From positions 1 through 64,000 of the forward strand of contig JAEUOR010000074.1 of the NCBI GenBank assembly GCA_016790635.1: 64,000 bases of DNA. The letters are read 5' to 3'. The notes under the pieces were generated by a model. It was not told where the DNA came from, made no database searches, and was given only the letters and a program-made list of their open reading frames with translations. A program made the translations under genes and the position numbers. Positions 50,324 to 58,181 of this stretch are shown piece by piece (within the stretch, counting starts at the first letter, position 1; the number at the start of each line of letters is the position of its first letter). This DNA is from Burkholderiales bacterium. GTDB taxonomy: Bacteria > Pseudomonadota > Gammaproteobacteria > Burkholderiales > JAEUOS01.

Positions 50324-51265
50324 ATGAAACTGGTCACGTTCGACCTGGCCGGTGCGCGGCACGTCGGCGCGCTATTGCCTGGTGAAACCCGCATCGCCGA
50401 CTTCACCGCCGGCAGCGACGCGCCATGGTCGCGCGACATGCTGGCCTTGATCGACGGCGGCGAAGTCGCGCTCGCGCAGGCGCGCGCCATGCTCGCCGCG
50501 CCGCGCGTGGTGCACGAGCTTGCCTCGGTGCGCCTGCTCGCGCCGTTGCCGGAGCCGCGGCAAATGCGCGACTTCCTTTGTTTCGAGAAGCACCTGCGCC
50601 AGGCGCGCACCCAGCGTCACCTGTTCGGTATCACCGGCTATCCCACCGACCCGGCCAAGGTCGACGTGCCGAAGATCTGGTACGAGGAACCGGTGTACTA
50701 CAAGTGCAACCGCTTCGCGGTGGTGGGGACCGGCCACGACGTGGTCTGCCCGTCGTATTGCAGGATGCTCGACTACGAACTCGAGTTCGGCATCGTGCTC
50801 GGCAAGCGCGGCAAGAACATCCGCCGTGAAGACGCACGCTCGCACATCTTCGGCTACACCATCTTCAACGACTTTTCCGCACGCGACCAGCAGATGCGCG
50901 AAATGCAGGGCCAGCTGGGCCCGACCAAGGGCAAGGACTTCGATACCGCCAACGTGCTGGGGCCGTGGCTTGTCACCGCCGACGAGATTCCCGACCCGTA
51001 TGCGCTGACCATGGTCGCGCGCGTCAACGGCGTCGAGTGGTCGCGCGGCTCATCCGGCGAGATGCACCACAAGTTCGAGGACATCCTGGCCCACGTATCC
51101 AAGGATGAGACGGTCTATCCCGGCGAATTCATGGGCTCGGGCACGGTCGGCAGCGGCTGCGGCCTGGAGCAGGGGCGCTTTCTGTCCATCGGCGATACCG
51201 TGGAACTCGAGATCACGGGCCTGGGCTGCCTGCGAAACCGCGTCGTCGCCAGTACCGCCCACTGA
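50324..51265 (+). CDS. Fumarylacetoacetate hydrolase family protein (plus-strand copy)
   Basis: A 313-residue FAA-family enzyme that hydrolyses or decarboxylates beta-diketo or oxo-acid products. RQMRDFLCFEKHLRQA, LDYELEFGIVLGKRG (metal Glu pair), IFNDFSARDQQMREM and GSGTVGSGCGLEQGRFLSIGDTVELEI are typical. The ATG at 50324 is chosen because the family start MKLVTFDLAG begins there. Its last base lies 36 bases from the last base of a paralogue on the opposite strand. Confidence 0.91.
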   Translation: MKLVTFDLAGARHVGALLPGETRIADFTAGSDAPWSRDMLALIDGGEVALAQARAMLAAPRVVHELASVRLLAPLPEPRQMRDFLCFEKHLRQARTQRHLFGITGYPTDPAKVDVPKIWYEEPVYYKCNRFAVVGTGHDVVCPSYCRMLDYELEFGIVLGKRGKNIRREDARSHIFGYTIFNDFSARDQQMREMQGQLGPTKGKDFDTANVLGPWLVTADEIPDPYALTMVARVNGVEWSRGSSGEMHHKFEDILAHVSKDETVYPGEFMGSGTVGSGCGLEQGRFLSIGDTVELEITGLGCLRNRVVASTAH

Positions 51266-51301
51266 GCAGGCAAGGAACAAGGTACCGGGGAGTCGTCTGC
51301 G

Positions 51302-52294
51302 TCAACGTTTCACGACGCGATTGGCCAGCACCCCGATGCCCTCGACCTCCAGTTCGATCAGGTCCCCGGGCTTGAGGAACCTCATCATCTCGAGCCCGCA
51401 GCCGTTGCCGACCGTGCCCGAGCCGAAGAACTCGCCCGGGTAAAGCGTCTCGGATCGCGACGCGTGCGCGATGCAGTCCTCGAACTTCCAGTGCATCTCC
51501 GAGGAATTGCCGCCGCCCCAGCGCTCGCCGTTGACGCGCACCTCCATCTTGAGGCGGTAGGGGTCGCCGATCTCGTCGGAGGTGACCACGCAGGGTCCCA
51601 GGACGTTGCCGGTATCGAAGTCCTTGCCCTTGCCCGGCCCTAGCTGGCCGCCCATTTCCTGGGTCTGCTCATCACGCGCCGAGATGTCGTTGAAGATGGT
51701 GTAGCCGAAGATGTGTTCGCGTGCCCGCTCCTTCGGGATATCGCGGCCGGGCTTGCCGATGAAGCAACCGAACTCGAGCTCGAAGTCGAGCAGATTGGAA
51801 TAGGCCGGCCACTCGACGTCGGTCCCCGTGCCGACCACGTTGAGGCGGTTCGGGTGGTAGAAGATCGGCCGTTCGTACCAGGTTTGCGGAATCGCGAGCA
51901 CTCCCTTGGCCTCCATCTCGGCGAGCGCCTTGGCCGGGTCGGGGGCGGATTGCGCGCGCACCCTGCGCGCGGCGTCGAACCCCTGCTTCAAGTGCTTTTC
52001 GAAACAAAGGAAATCGCGCATCTGCGGCGGGGCGGGGATGGGCGCCAGCAGCTGCACCTGGCCGCGGTCGAGCACGCAATCGCGCGATCGCGACTTGGAC
52101 TTCACCAGCTTTGCCGCCGCTTCGAGGGCTTCGTCGCCACCCTCGACGATCGCCAGCACGCTGGCGAACCATTTGGCCGCCTTGCCGTGGCGCGCGCGCT
52201 GTGCCGCGCTCAAGTCCAGCACCTTGCGGTCGTTGTCGATCAGCACGCCGGGACGCGCTCTTCCGCGTCCGTTCCGGAACGTCACCAGTTTCAT
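51302..52294 (-). CDS. Fumarylacetoacetate hydrolase family protein (minus-strand copy)
   Basis: A 330-residue paralogue of the neighbouring FAA protein. Shared segments include MRDFLCFEKHLKQ, LLDFELEFGCFIGKPG, IFNDISARDEQTQEM and GSGTVGNGCGLEMMRFL. It has a 20-residue insert (about residues 98-125) rich in Ala that the plus-strand copy lacks. GGGGGAG lies nine bases before the ATG at 52294. It is the only gene on the minus strand between 45.6 and 55.6 kb and is divergent from the cupin gene, so it has separate control. The two copies may act on different cleavage products. Confidence 0.91.
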   Translation of the reverse strand: MKLVTFRNGRGRARPGVLIDNDRKVLDLSAAQRARHGKAAKWFASVLAIVEGGDEALEAAAKLVKSKSRSRDCVLDRGQVQLLAPIPAPPQMRDFLCFEKHLKQGFDAARRVRAQSAPDPAKALAEMEAKGVLAIPQTWYERPIFYHPNRLNVVGTGTDVEWPAYSNLLDFELEFGCFIGKPGRDIPKERAREHIFGYTIFNDISARDEQTQEMGGQLGPGKGKDFDTGNVLGPCVVTSDEIGDPYRLKMEVRVNGERWGGGNSSEMHWKFEDCIAHASRSETLYPGEFFGSGTVGNGCGLEMMRFLKPGDLIELEVEGIGVLANRVVKR

Positions 52295-52374
52295 TGCTTT
52301 GCTCCCCCTATTCGTTCGGCTAAAGTTACACTCCCGCATCGATTTCGACAATCGCCCAATAGGAGGATGCAGCC

Positions 52375-53082
52375 ATGGTCTGGAAAGTCCGCCGTGTCGT
52401 CACCGGTCACAACAAGGAAGGCAAGTCGATCTTTCTCATGGATGGGCTGGCGCCCAATGTCAAGGAGATGGCCACCATCCCCGGACTGGCGCTGACCGAC
52501 CTGTGGGAGTCCCGCCAGGCACCGGACTCCAACGCCGGCGACCGCGACAACGCGGCGCGCCCGGTGCGCCTCGAGCCGCCCAAAGGCGGCAGCATCCTGC
52601 GCATCGTGGAATTCCCGCCGGACTCGGCCTGGCGCTCGACGGTCGATGCCAAGACCAGCTTCGAATCCATCGGCGCAGGGCATGCCAAGGACGCCGGTCA
52701 CGCCGATCCAATGATGCACACCACCGCGACGGTGGACTACATCATCGTGCTGAAGGGCGAGATCCACGCCGTCATGGAGACCGGCGAGACCCTGCTCAAG
52801 GCCGGCGACATCCTGATCCAGCGCGGAACCAACCACTCCTGGAGCGTGCGCGGCAACGAGCCCTGCATCATTGCTGCCGTCCTGATCAGCGCCAAGCCCC
52901 TGGGATTGGCGGCCAAGGTCGCGCGCGCCAAGGCGAAGAAAAGGCCCGCCCGTGCAGCGAAAGCACCCGCGAAAAAGGCTGCAGCACGAAAGCCCGCCGC
53001 AAAGAAGTCCGCTAGAAAGCCTGCGGCCGCGAAGGGCCCGGCGAAAAAGGCCGCGCCTCGAAAATCCGCGCGCGGCCGCTAA
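52375..53082 (+). CDS. Cupin protein with histone-H1-like basic tail
   Basis: A 235-residue protein. RRVVTGHNKEGKSIFLMDGLAPN begins a known family of cupin proteins. The cupin core is at about residues 105-165: MMHTTATVDYIIVLKGEIHAVM (motif 1) and LLKAGDILIQRGTNHSWSVRG (motif 2), with His residues available for a metal. From about residue 180 the tail is built of PAKKAA, RKPAAKK and similar units, almost only Ala, Lys, Pro and Arg, like bacterial histone H1/AlgP tails that bind DNA. The tail is encoded in GC-rich codons without exact DNA repeats. AGGAGG lies before the ATG. The next gene starts 11 bases after its stop. Confidence 0.83.
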   Translation: MVWKVRRVVTGHNKEGKSIFLMDGLAPNVKEMATIPGLALTDLWESRQAPDSNAGDRDNAARPVRLEPPKGGSILRIVEFPPDSAWRSTVDAKTSFESIGAGHAKDAGHADPMMHTTATVDYIIVLKGEIHAVMETGETLLKAGDILIQRGTNHSWSVRGNEPCIIAAVLISAKPLGLAAKVARAKAKKRPARAAKAPAKKAAARKPAAKKSARKPAAAKGPAKKAAPRKSARGR

Positions 53083-53092
53083 GGCCGGACGC

Positions 53093-54604
53093 ATGAACGT
53101 CGCGGTCCTGCTGGCGCGCGCCGCGCTCGCGCACCCGCACGCGCCCGCGCTGGCCCACGGCGAGCGTGTCGTCGCCGACTACGCCGCGGCCTCCGAGCGC
53201 ATCGCGCGGCTGTCCGGCGGCCTCATCGCGCTGGGGGTCGAGCCGGGCGACCGCGTCGCGCTGGTCATGAAGAATCATCCGGCTTACTGGGAGGCGCTGT
53301 TTGCCACCTGGCACGCCGGCCTCACGGCGGTGCCGATCCACTCCAAGCTGCATCCCAAGGAACTCGCCTTCATCTTCGAGAACTGCGGCGCACCTGTGGT
53401 CATCGCGAGCGACAACACCCAGAGCGCCTGCGAAGAGGCCGCCGGCATGTGCCCCGGCGTGCGCCATGTGATCGGCATAGAGAGCACGGCCTTTGCGCGC
53501 CTGGCTGCCGCGCCGCCGCTGCCGTTGGTGCCGCGCGCGCCGGACGACCTGGCCTGGCTCTTCTATACCAGCGGCACCACCGGGCGGCCCAAGGGCGTGA
53601 TGCTCTCGCACGCGAACCTCCTGGCCATGACGCTCAACTATTTCAGCGACGTGGATGCCATCGCGCGCGAGGACTGCATCGTCCATGCCGCGCCGATGTC
53701 GCACGGCTCGGGCATCTACATCCTGCCGCACGTCGCGCGCGGCGCCTGCAACGTCGTCGCCGAGTCCGGCGGCTTCGATGCGGGCGAGATCTTCCGGCTC
53801 TGGCGCCGCCACGGACAGGTCACCATGTTCGCCGCGCCGACCATGGTCAAGCGCCTGACCGAGGCGCGCGAGGACGCCGACCCCGCGGGTTTGAAGACCA
53901 TCGTCTACGGCGGCGGACCGATGTACGTGGCCGACATCCAGGCCGCGATTCTGCGCTTCGGCCAGCGTTTCGCGCAGATCTACGGCCAGGGCGAGTCGCC
54001 GATGACCATCACCGCGAGCGACAAGGCTGTGCATCGCGACAGCGCGCATCCGCGCTACCTGGAGCGGCTCGGCTCGGTCGGCCGCGCCTTCACCGGCGTC
54101 GAGGTCATGGTCGCGGGCGAGGATGACCGCGCGCTGCCCTTGGGCGAGATCGGCGAGATCTGCGTGCGCGGCAGCGTCGTCATGCAGGGTTACTGGAAGA
54201 ACCCGGAGGCCAGCAGCAAGGCGCTCGCCAACGGCTGGCTTCACACCGGAGATGTCGGCGCCCTCGACCACGAAGGTTTCCTCACGCTCAAGGACCGCAG
54301 CAAGGACCTGATCATCTCCGGCGGCTCGAACATCTACCCGCGCGAAGTCGAGGAAGCGCTCCTTACCCACCCCGGCGTGGCAGAGGTGTCGGTGGTGGGG
54401 CGGGCGCATCCGGAATGGGGCGAGGAAGTCGTAGCCTTCGTCGTGCGCCGGCCGCAGGCGCCGCCCTCCGCGGCCGAACTCGACGACCACGTCGTCGCCA
54501 ACATCGCGCGCTTCAAGCGTCCCAAGCAATACCGCTTCGTCGACGCGCTGCCCAAGAACGAGACCGGCAAGGTATTGAAGACGGCGCTGCGCAGCCTGTT
54601 GTAG
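53093..54604 (+). CDS. AMP-dependent CoA ligase
   Basis: A 503-residue member of the ANL superfamily that activates a carboxylic acid to its acyl-CoA through an acyl-AMP. FYTSGTTGRPKGVMLSHANL is the phosphate loop (about residues 159-178), YGQGESPMT the adenine site, HTGDVGALDHEGFLTLKDRSKDLIISGG the hinge, and PKNETGKVLK contains the catalytic lysine. The length is like benzoate/cyclohexanecarboxylate or medium-chain acyl-CoA ligases. ATG at 53093, 11 bases after the cupin gene. It is likely to supply the CoA ester used by the acyl-CoA dehydrogenases. Confidence 0.91.
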   Translation: MNVAVLLARAALAHPHAPALAHGERVVADYAAASERIARLSGGLIALGVEPGDRVALVMKNHPAYWEALFATWHAGLTAVPIHSKLHPKELAFIFENCGAPVVIASDNTQSACEEAAGMCPGVRHVIGIESTAFARLAAAPPLPLVPRAPDDLAWLFYTSGTTGRPKGVMLSHANLLAMTLNYFSDVDAIAREDCIVHAAPMSHGSGIYILPHVARGACNVVAESGGFDAGEIFRLWRRHGQVTMFAAPTMVKRLTEAREDADPAGLKTIVYGGGPMYVADIQAAILRFGQRFAQIYGQGESPMTITASDKAVHRDSAHPRYLERLGSVGRAFTGVEVMVAGEDDRALPLGEIGEICVRGSVVMQGYWKNPEASSKALANGWLHTGDVGALDHEGFLTLKDRSKDLIISGGSNIYPREVEEALLTHPGVAEVSVVGRAHPEWGEEVVAFVVRRPQAPPSAAELDDHVVANIARFKRPKQYRFVDALPKNETGKVLKTALRSLL

Positions 54605-54666
54605 GCGTCGGCCGGACCGCCGGCTGCCCGCGGTCGAGTCAACATGGTCCCTGAGGAGAGAAGTCG

Positions 54667-55557
54667 ATGAACGCAAGGCAAGACACCGGCTACGCGCGGC
54701 CCGAACTATTGGCCGACACAGCGTGGCTGGCCGCCCACCTGGACGACGCGGACCTGCGCGTCTTCGACTGCACCACCATATTGAAGCCCGACGCCAGCGG
54801 CGCCTTGCAGGCCATCTCCGGACGCGCCGATTTCGAGCGCGGCCATATCCCCGGCGCGCGCCACATCGAACTGCAGCAGGACCTCTCGGACAAGGCCAGC
54901 CGCTGGCGCTTCACCCTGCCCGGAGCGGCGCAGTTCGCCGCGGCCATGGAAGCCTTGGGCGTCTCCGACGACTCGCGCGTGGTGCTCTACAGCACCGGCA
55001 GCTACACGTGGGCCACGCGCGTGTGGTGGATGCTGCGCGTGTTCGGCTTCACGCGCGCCGCGGTGCTTGACGGCGGCTTCGCCAAGTGGATGAAGGAGGG
55101 CCGCCCGGTCGCGACCGGTCCGGCACCCGCGGCCGGAAAGAGCGGCAGCTTCACGGCGCGCTTGAATCCCGACATGGTCGTCGATTCCGACGCGGTTCTC
55201 GCGGCCAGCAAGGATCCGACGACCATCCTTATCAACGCCCTGTCGCGCGAGTCATTCGAGGGCAGGGGCCCGAACTACTACGGGCGTCCCGGGCGCATTC
55301 CCAATAGCGTGTGCGTGCCTGCAGCGACCATGCTGGCTGCCGACCAGACCCTGCTGCCGGCCGGCGAACTGGCCAAGGCGCTAGGCGAGCGCGCGACATC
55401 AGGCAGAGGGCGCGTGATCACGTACTGCGGGGGCGGAATCGCCGCCACCGGCAATGCCTTCGCGCTGGCCTTGCTTGGCGTGGACAAGGTCGCGGTGTAT
55501 GACGCGTCCTTGCAGGAGTGGGCGACCGATCCGGCAATGCCGATGGAGGTGTCGTAA
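54667..55557 (+). CDS. Thiosulfate/3-mercaptopyruvate sulfurtransferase
   Basis: A 296-residue protein with two rhodanese domains. The first (about 15-145) is the inactive structural one; the second (about 165-290) carries the active-site loop TYCGGGIAAT with catalytic Cys. The loop differs from the CGSGVTA of mercaptopyruvate sulfurtransferase and the CRKGVTA of rhodanese, so the sulfur donor cannot be assigned. GAGGAGAG lies before the ATG at 54667. It follows the CoA ligase by 62 bases and converges on the trehalose operon. Confidence 0.89.
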   Translation: MNARQDTGYARPELLADTAWLAAHLDDADLRVFDCTTILKPDASGALQAISGRADFERGHIPGARHIELQQDLSDKASRWRFTLPGAAQFAAAMEALGVSDDSRVVLYSTGSYTWATRVWWMLRVFGFTRAAVLDGGFAKWMKEGRPVATGPAPAAGKSGSFTARLNPDMVVDSDAVLAASKDPTTILINALSRESFEGRGPNYYGRPGRIPNSVCVPAATMLAADQTLLPAGELAKALGERATSGRGRVITYCGGGIAATGNAFALALLGVDKVAVYDASLQEWATDPAMPMEVS

Positions 55558-55587
55558 GAATGCGCCAATCCTTGGCTCATCGTCTCC

Positions 55588-57381
55588 CTAGAACGCCCCC
55601 TCCCAAGGCGCAGAGAGACGTGTCGCGGAATGGATCAGGCCAACCATGCTGTAGGTCTGCGGGAAATTTCCCCACAGCTGCCGGCTTACCGGGTCGATGT
55701 GCTCGGCGAGCAGGCCAAGCCGGGTGCGGCAGGCGAGCAGGTTCTCGAACAGGCGGCGCGCCTCGTCGCGGCGGCCGAGCGAAGCTAGCGCGTCGATGTA
55801 CCAGAACGTACACACCAGAAAGGCGTTCTGCGGTGCGCCGAAGTCGTCCTCCCCGGAATAGCGGAAGATGAAGTCGCCCCGCTTGAGTTCGCTTTCGATG
55901 GCCGCGACGGTGGCGGCGAAGCGCGGGTCGGTCGGCGCGACGAAACCGAGTTCGGCAATCAGCAACAGGCTGGCATCCAGGCTCTCGCCGCCGAAATCGG
56001 CGACGAAGGTGCCGCGCCCGGAATGCCATGCCGCCGCCTCGATGCCGAGCCTTATCTGGCCGGCGTAGGCGCGCCAGTAGCACTCTCGTTCGCCTTGCCC
56101 CAGGCGAGCGGCGATGCGCGCCAGACGGTCGCAGGCGACCCAGCACATCAGCGCGGAAAAGGTATGCACCTTCTGCGAGCCGCGCAGTTCCCACAGCCCC
56201 GCGTCGGGCTCGCGCCAGACGCGCGCGGCGACCTCGCCCAACGCCTCCAGATGCTCGAACAGGCCCTCGTTCCCCTGGGCCCCCAAGCGGCGATCGAAGA
56301 ACACGTGCGTGGCCGCGAGGATGGCGGCGCCGTAGACGTCGTTTTGCACCTGCAGATGGGCCTGGTTGCCGATGCGCACCGGGCCCATGCCGCAAAACCC
56401 GGGCAGCGCAGGCGCCACATGCTCGGGCATGTCCGGCCTGCCGTTGATGCGATACACGGGTTGCAACGCACCGCCCTTCGCCAGCGCGGCGAGGTTGACG
56501 ATGTAGCCCAAATAGCGCTCCATGGTGCGGGTGGCGTTGAGCCGGTTGAGCGCGTTGACGGTGAAGTAGGCGTCACGCAGCCAGCAGTAGCGGTAGTCCC
56601 AGTTGCGCGCGCTGCCGATGGCCTCGGGGATCGAGGTGGTCGGCGCGGCAATGATGGCGCCGGTGTCGTCGACTGCCGAGAGCTTGAGAGTAATGGCGGC
56701 GCGGATCACCGCGTCCTGCCATTCGAAGGGGATCGACAGGTCGCGCACCCAGTCCTGCCAGTAGTCCACGGTGGCTTCACAGAAGCGCCGCGCCACTTCG
56801 GACGGCGCGCCCTGCAGTGTCTCGTCGGGGCCGAGCAGGAAGTCAAGTTCGCCGGTGAGTACGAAAGGTGTCTCCTCGAGAACCGCGCAGGTCGAGGCGT
56901 TGGTGGTCAGTCGCAAGACGAAGTCGGCGCCGGTGTAGCGCACGTGGTTGCTGCCCCAGGTCCGCGCCGGCACTGCCGCGCCGAGACCGCAGGCGGGTGC
57001 CAGGCGCACAGTGACCAGCGGACTGCCGGCGACGCGGCGTAAACGCCGCACCAGCATCATCGGGCAGAACATGCGCCCGAACTGACGAAAGCGCGGCGCG
57101 AAGTCAGTCACTTCGATCGCGCCGCCGCGGCTGTCAGTGATTGTTGTCACCAGCACCGCGGTGTTGGGTACGTAGCGCTGCTCGCTCGTGGCAAAGTCGG
57201 CGAGTTCAACCGCAAAGAAACCGGCGCCACCACCGGCGGCGTCTCGCGAGCGCAAGAGGGAACAGAACACCGGATCGCCGTCGACGCGCGGAAGGCAGCA
57301 CCAGGCGATCTCGGCCCGCTCGTCGACAAGCGCGGCGATGCCGGCATTGCCGATCATGCCCAGTTCTAGGCTCCGCTTCAT
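55588..57381 (-). CDS. Glycoside hydrolase family 15 (glucoamylase/trehalase-like)
   Basis: A 597-residue cytoplasmic enzyme without signal peptide. The N-terminal beta-sandwich domain (about 1-210) has LGMIGNAGIAALVDERAEIAWCCLPRVDGDPVF, and the (alpha/alpha)6 catalytic domain has EAIGSARNWDYRYCWLRDAYF and, near the end, LLAEHIDPVSRQLWGNFPQTYS. GH15 members cleave alpha-glucosidic bonds and some are trehalases. Its ATG overlaps the otsB stop as ATGA; co-expression with trehalose synthesis genes suggests a role in the trehalose or storage-glucan balance. Confidence 0.9.
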   Translation of the reverse strand: MKRSLELGMIGNAGIAALVDERAEIAWCCLPRVDGDPVFCSLLRSRDAAGGGAGFFAVELADFATSEQRYVPNTAVLVTTITDSRGGAIEVTDFAPRFRQFGRMFCPMMLVRRLRRVAGSPLVTVRLAPACGLGAAVPARTWGSNHVRYTGADFVLRLTTNASTCAVLEETPFVLTGELDFLLGPDETLQGAPSEVARRFCEATVDYWQDWVRDLSIPFEWQDAVIRAAITLKLSAVDDTGAIIAAPTTSIPEAIGSARNWDYRYCWLRDAYFTVNALNRLNATRTMERYLGYIVNLAALAKGGALQPVYRINGRPDMPEHVAPALPGFCGMGPVRIGNQAHLQVQNDVYGAAILAATHVFFDRRLGAQGNEGLFEHLEALGEVAARVWREPDAGLWELRGSQKVHTFSALMCWVACDRLARIAARLGQGERECYWRAYAGQIRLGIEAAAWHSGRGTFVADFGGESLDASLLLIAELGFVAPTDPRFAATVAAIESELKRGDFIFRYSGEDDFGAPQNAFLVCTFWYIDALASLGRRDEARRLFENLLACRTRLGLLAEHIDPVSRQLWGNFPQTYSMVGLIHSATRLSAPWEGAF

Positions 57382-58181
57382 GTATTTCCCGTAGCAGTGA
57401 TGTTGTCGACCCAGCCGGCAAGCCAGGCGCGCACCGCGGGGGCATCCGCAAGGCGATGACGAGCCTCGCTTCTGCCAGGCCCAACCTTGAGCGAAAGTCC
57501 ACCCAGCGCATTGACCATGCAGAAACCGTACTCGTCGGTGAGGTCGTCGCCGACAAATACCGGCACGCGGCCGGTGAACGGCGCCTCCTGCATGTAGTCC
57601 TCGATGGCGCTGCCCTTGTCATAACCGGTGAGCTTGATCTCGAAGACCATCTTGCCGACCTGCATCTCGTAGACGCCGCCCAGCAGGCGCAGGCCGGCAG
57701 CAACCGCATCGCGCGCGGCGCCGGCCGCATGCGGCGCACCGCGCACATGCAGCGCGAGTGAAGCCCCCTTATCCTCGAAGACCACTCCGGGATGACGCGC
57801 TGCGAAGGCGGCCAGTCGCGTCACCACCGTGCGCAGCAACTCGCGACGCCCGACGTGCCGATGCACACGCCCGACACCATCGCGCCGCTCGGCGCCATGC
57901 TGACCTGCGGCAATGGGCGCCGCCGCTCCGAACAGCCGGTCGAGGTCGGACAGCGCACGCCCACTGATCAACGCCACCGCATCGCCGGCGGCATGGCGCA
58001 GAGCGGCCAGCAGCTTGGTGAGAGCCGGATCGACGCGCACCGCGTCCGGGGTGGCGGCAATGTCGAGCAGGGTGCCGTCAACGTCCAGAAAGTAGCACCA
58101 GTCGCGAGCATAGGGCGGCAAGGTGTCGGCGGCGCCAGCCGCGACGCACGCGAGCGAGGCCGGCAAGTCGGGGCTATTCAT
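57378..58181 (-). CDS. otsB: Trehalose-6-phosphate phosphatase
   Basis: A 267-residue HAD-family phosphatase that removes phosphate from trehalose-6-phosphate. Motif I is DVDGTLLDI (about residues 33-41, the first Asp being the nucleophile), ISGRALSDLDRLF lies in the cap, and motif III is GDDLTDEYGF. GVYEMQVGKMVFEIKL resembles the substrate-binding cap region. The ATG at 58181 overlaps the otsA stop and its stop overlaps the GH15 start, both as ATGA. Confidence 0.93.
   Translation of the reverse strand: MNSPDLPASLACVAAGAADTLPPYARDWCYFLDVDGTLLDIAATPDAVRVDPALTKLLAALRHAAGDAVALISGRALSDLDRLFGAAAPIAAGQHGAERRDGVGRVHRHVGRRELLRTVVTRLAAFAARHPGVVFEDKGASLALHVRGAPHAAGAARDAVAAGLRLLGGVYEMQVGKMVFEIKLTGYDKGSAIEDYMQEAPFTGRVPVFVGDDLTDEYGFCMVNALGGLSLKVGPGRSEARHRLADAPAVRAWLAGWVDNITATGNT

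Noticed and set aside
52375..53082. Cupin as gentisate 1,2-dioxygenase
   Set aside because: It is a single small cupin domain in a different family; gentisate dioxygenases have two cupin domains and about 340 residues.
53012..54676. 554-codon frame antisense to the CoA ligase
   Set aside because: Only a shadow of the ligase gene; no recognisable motif.
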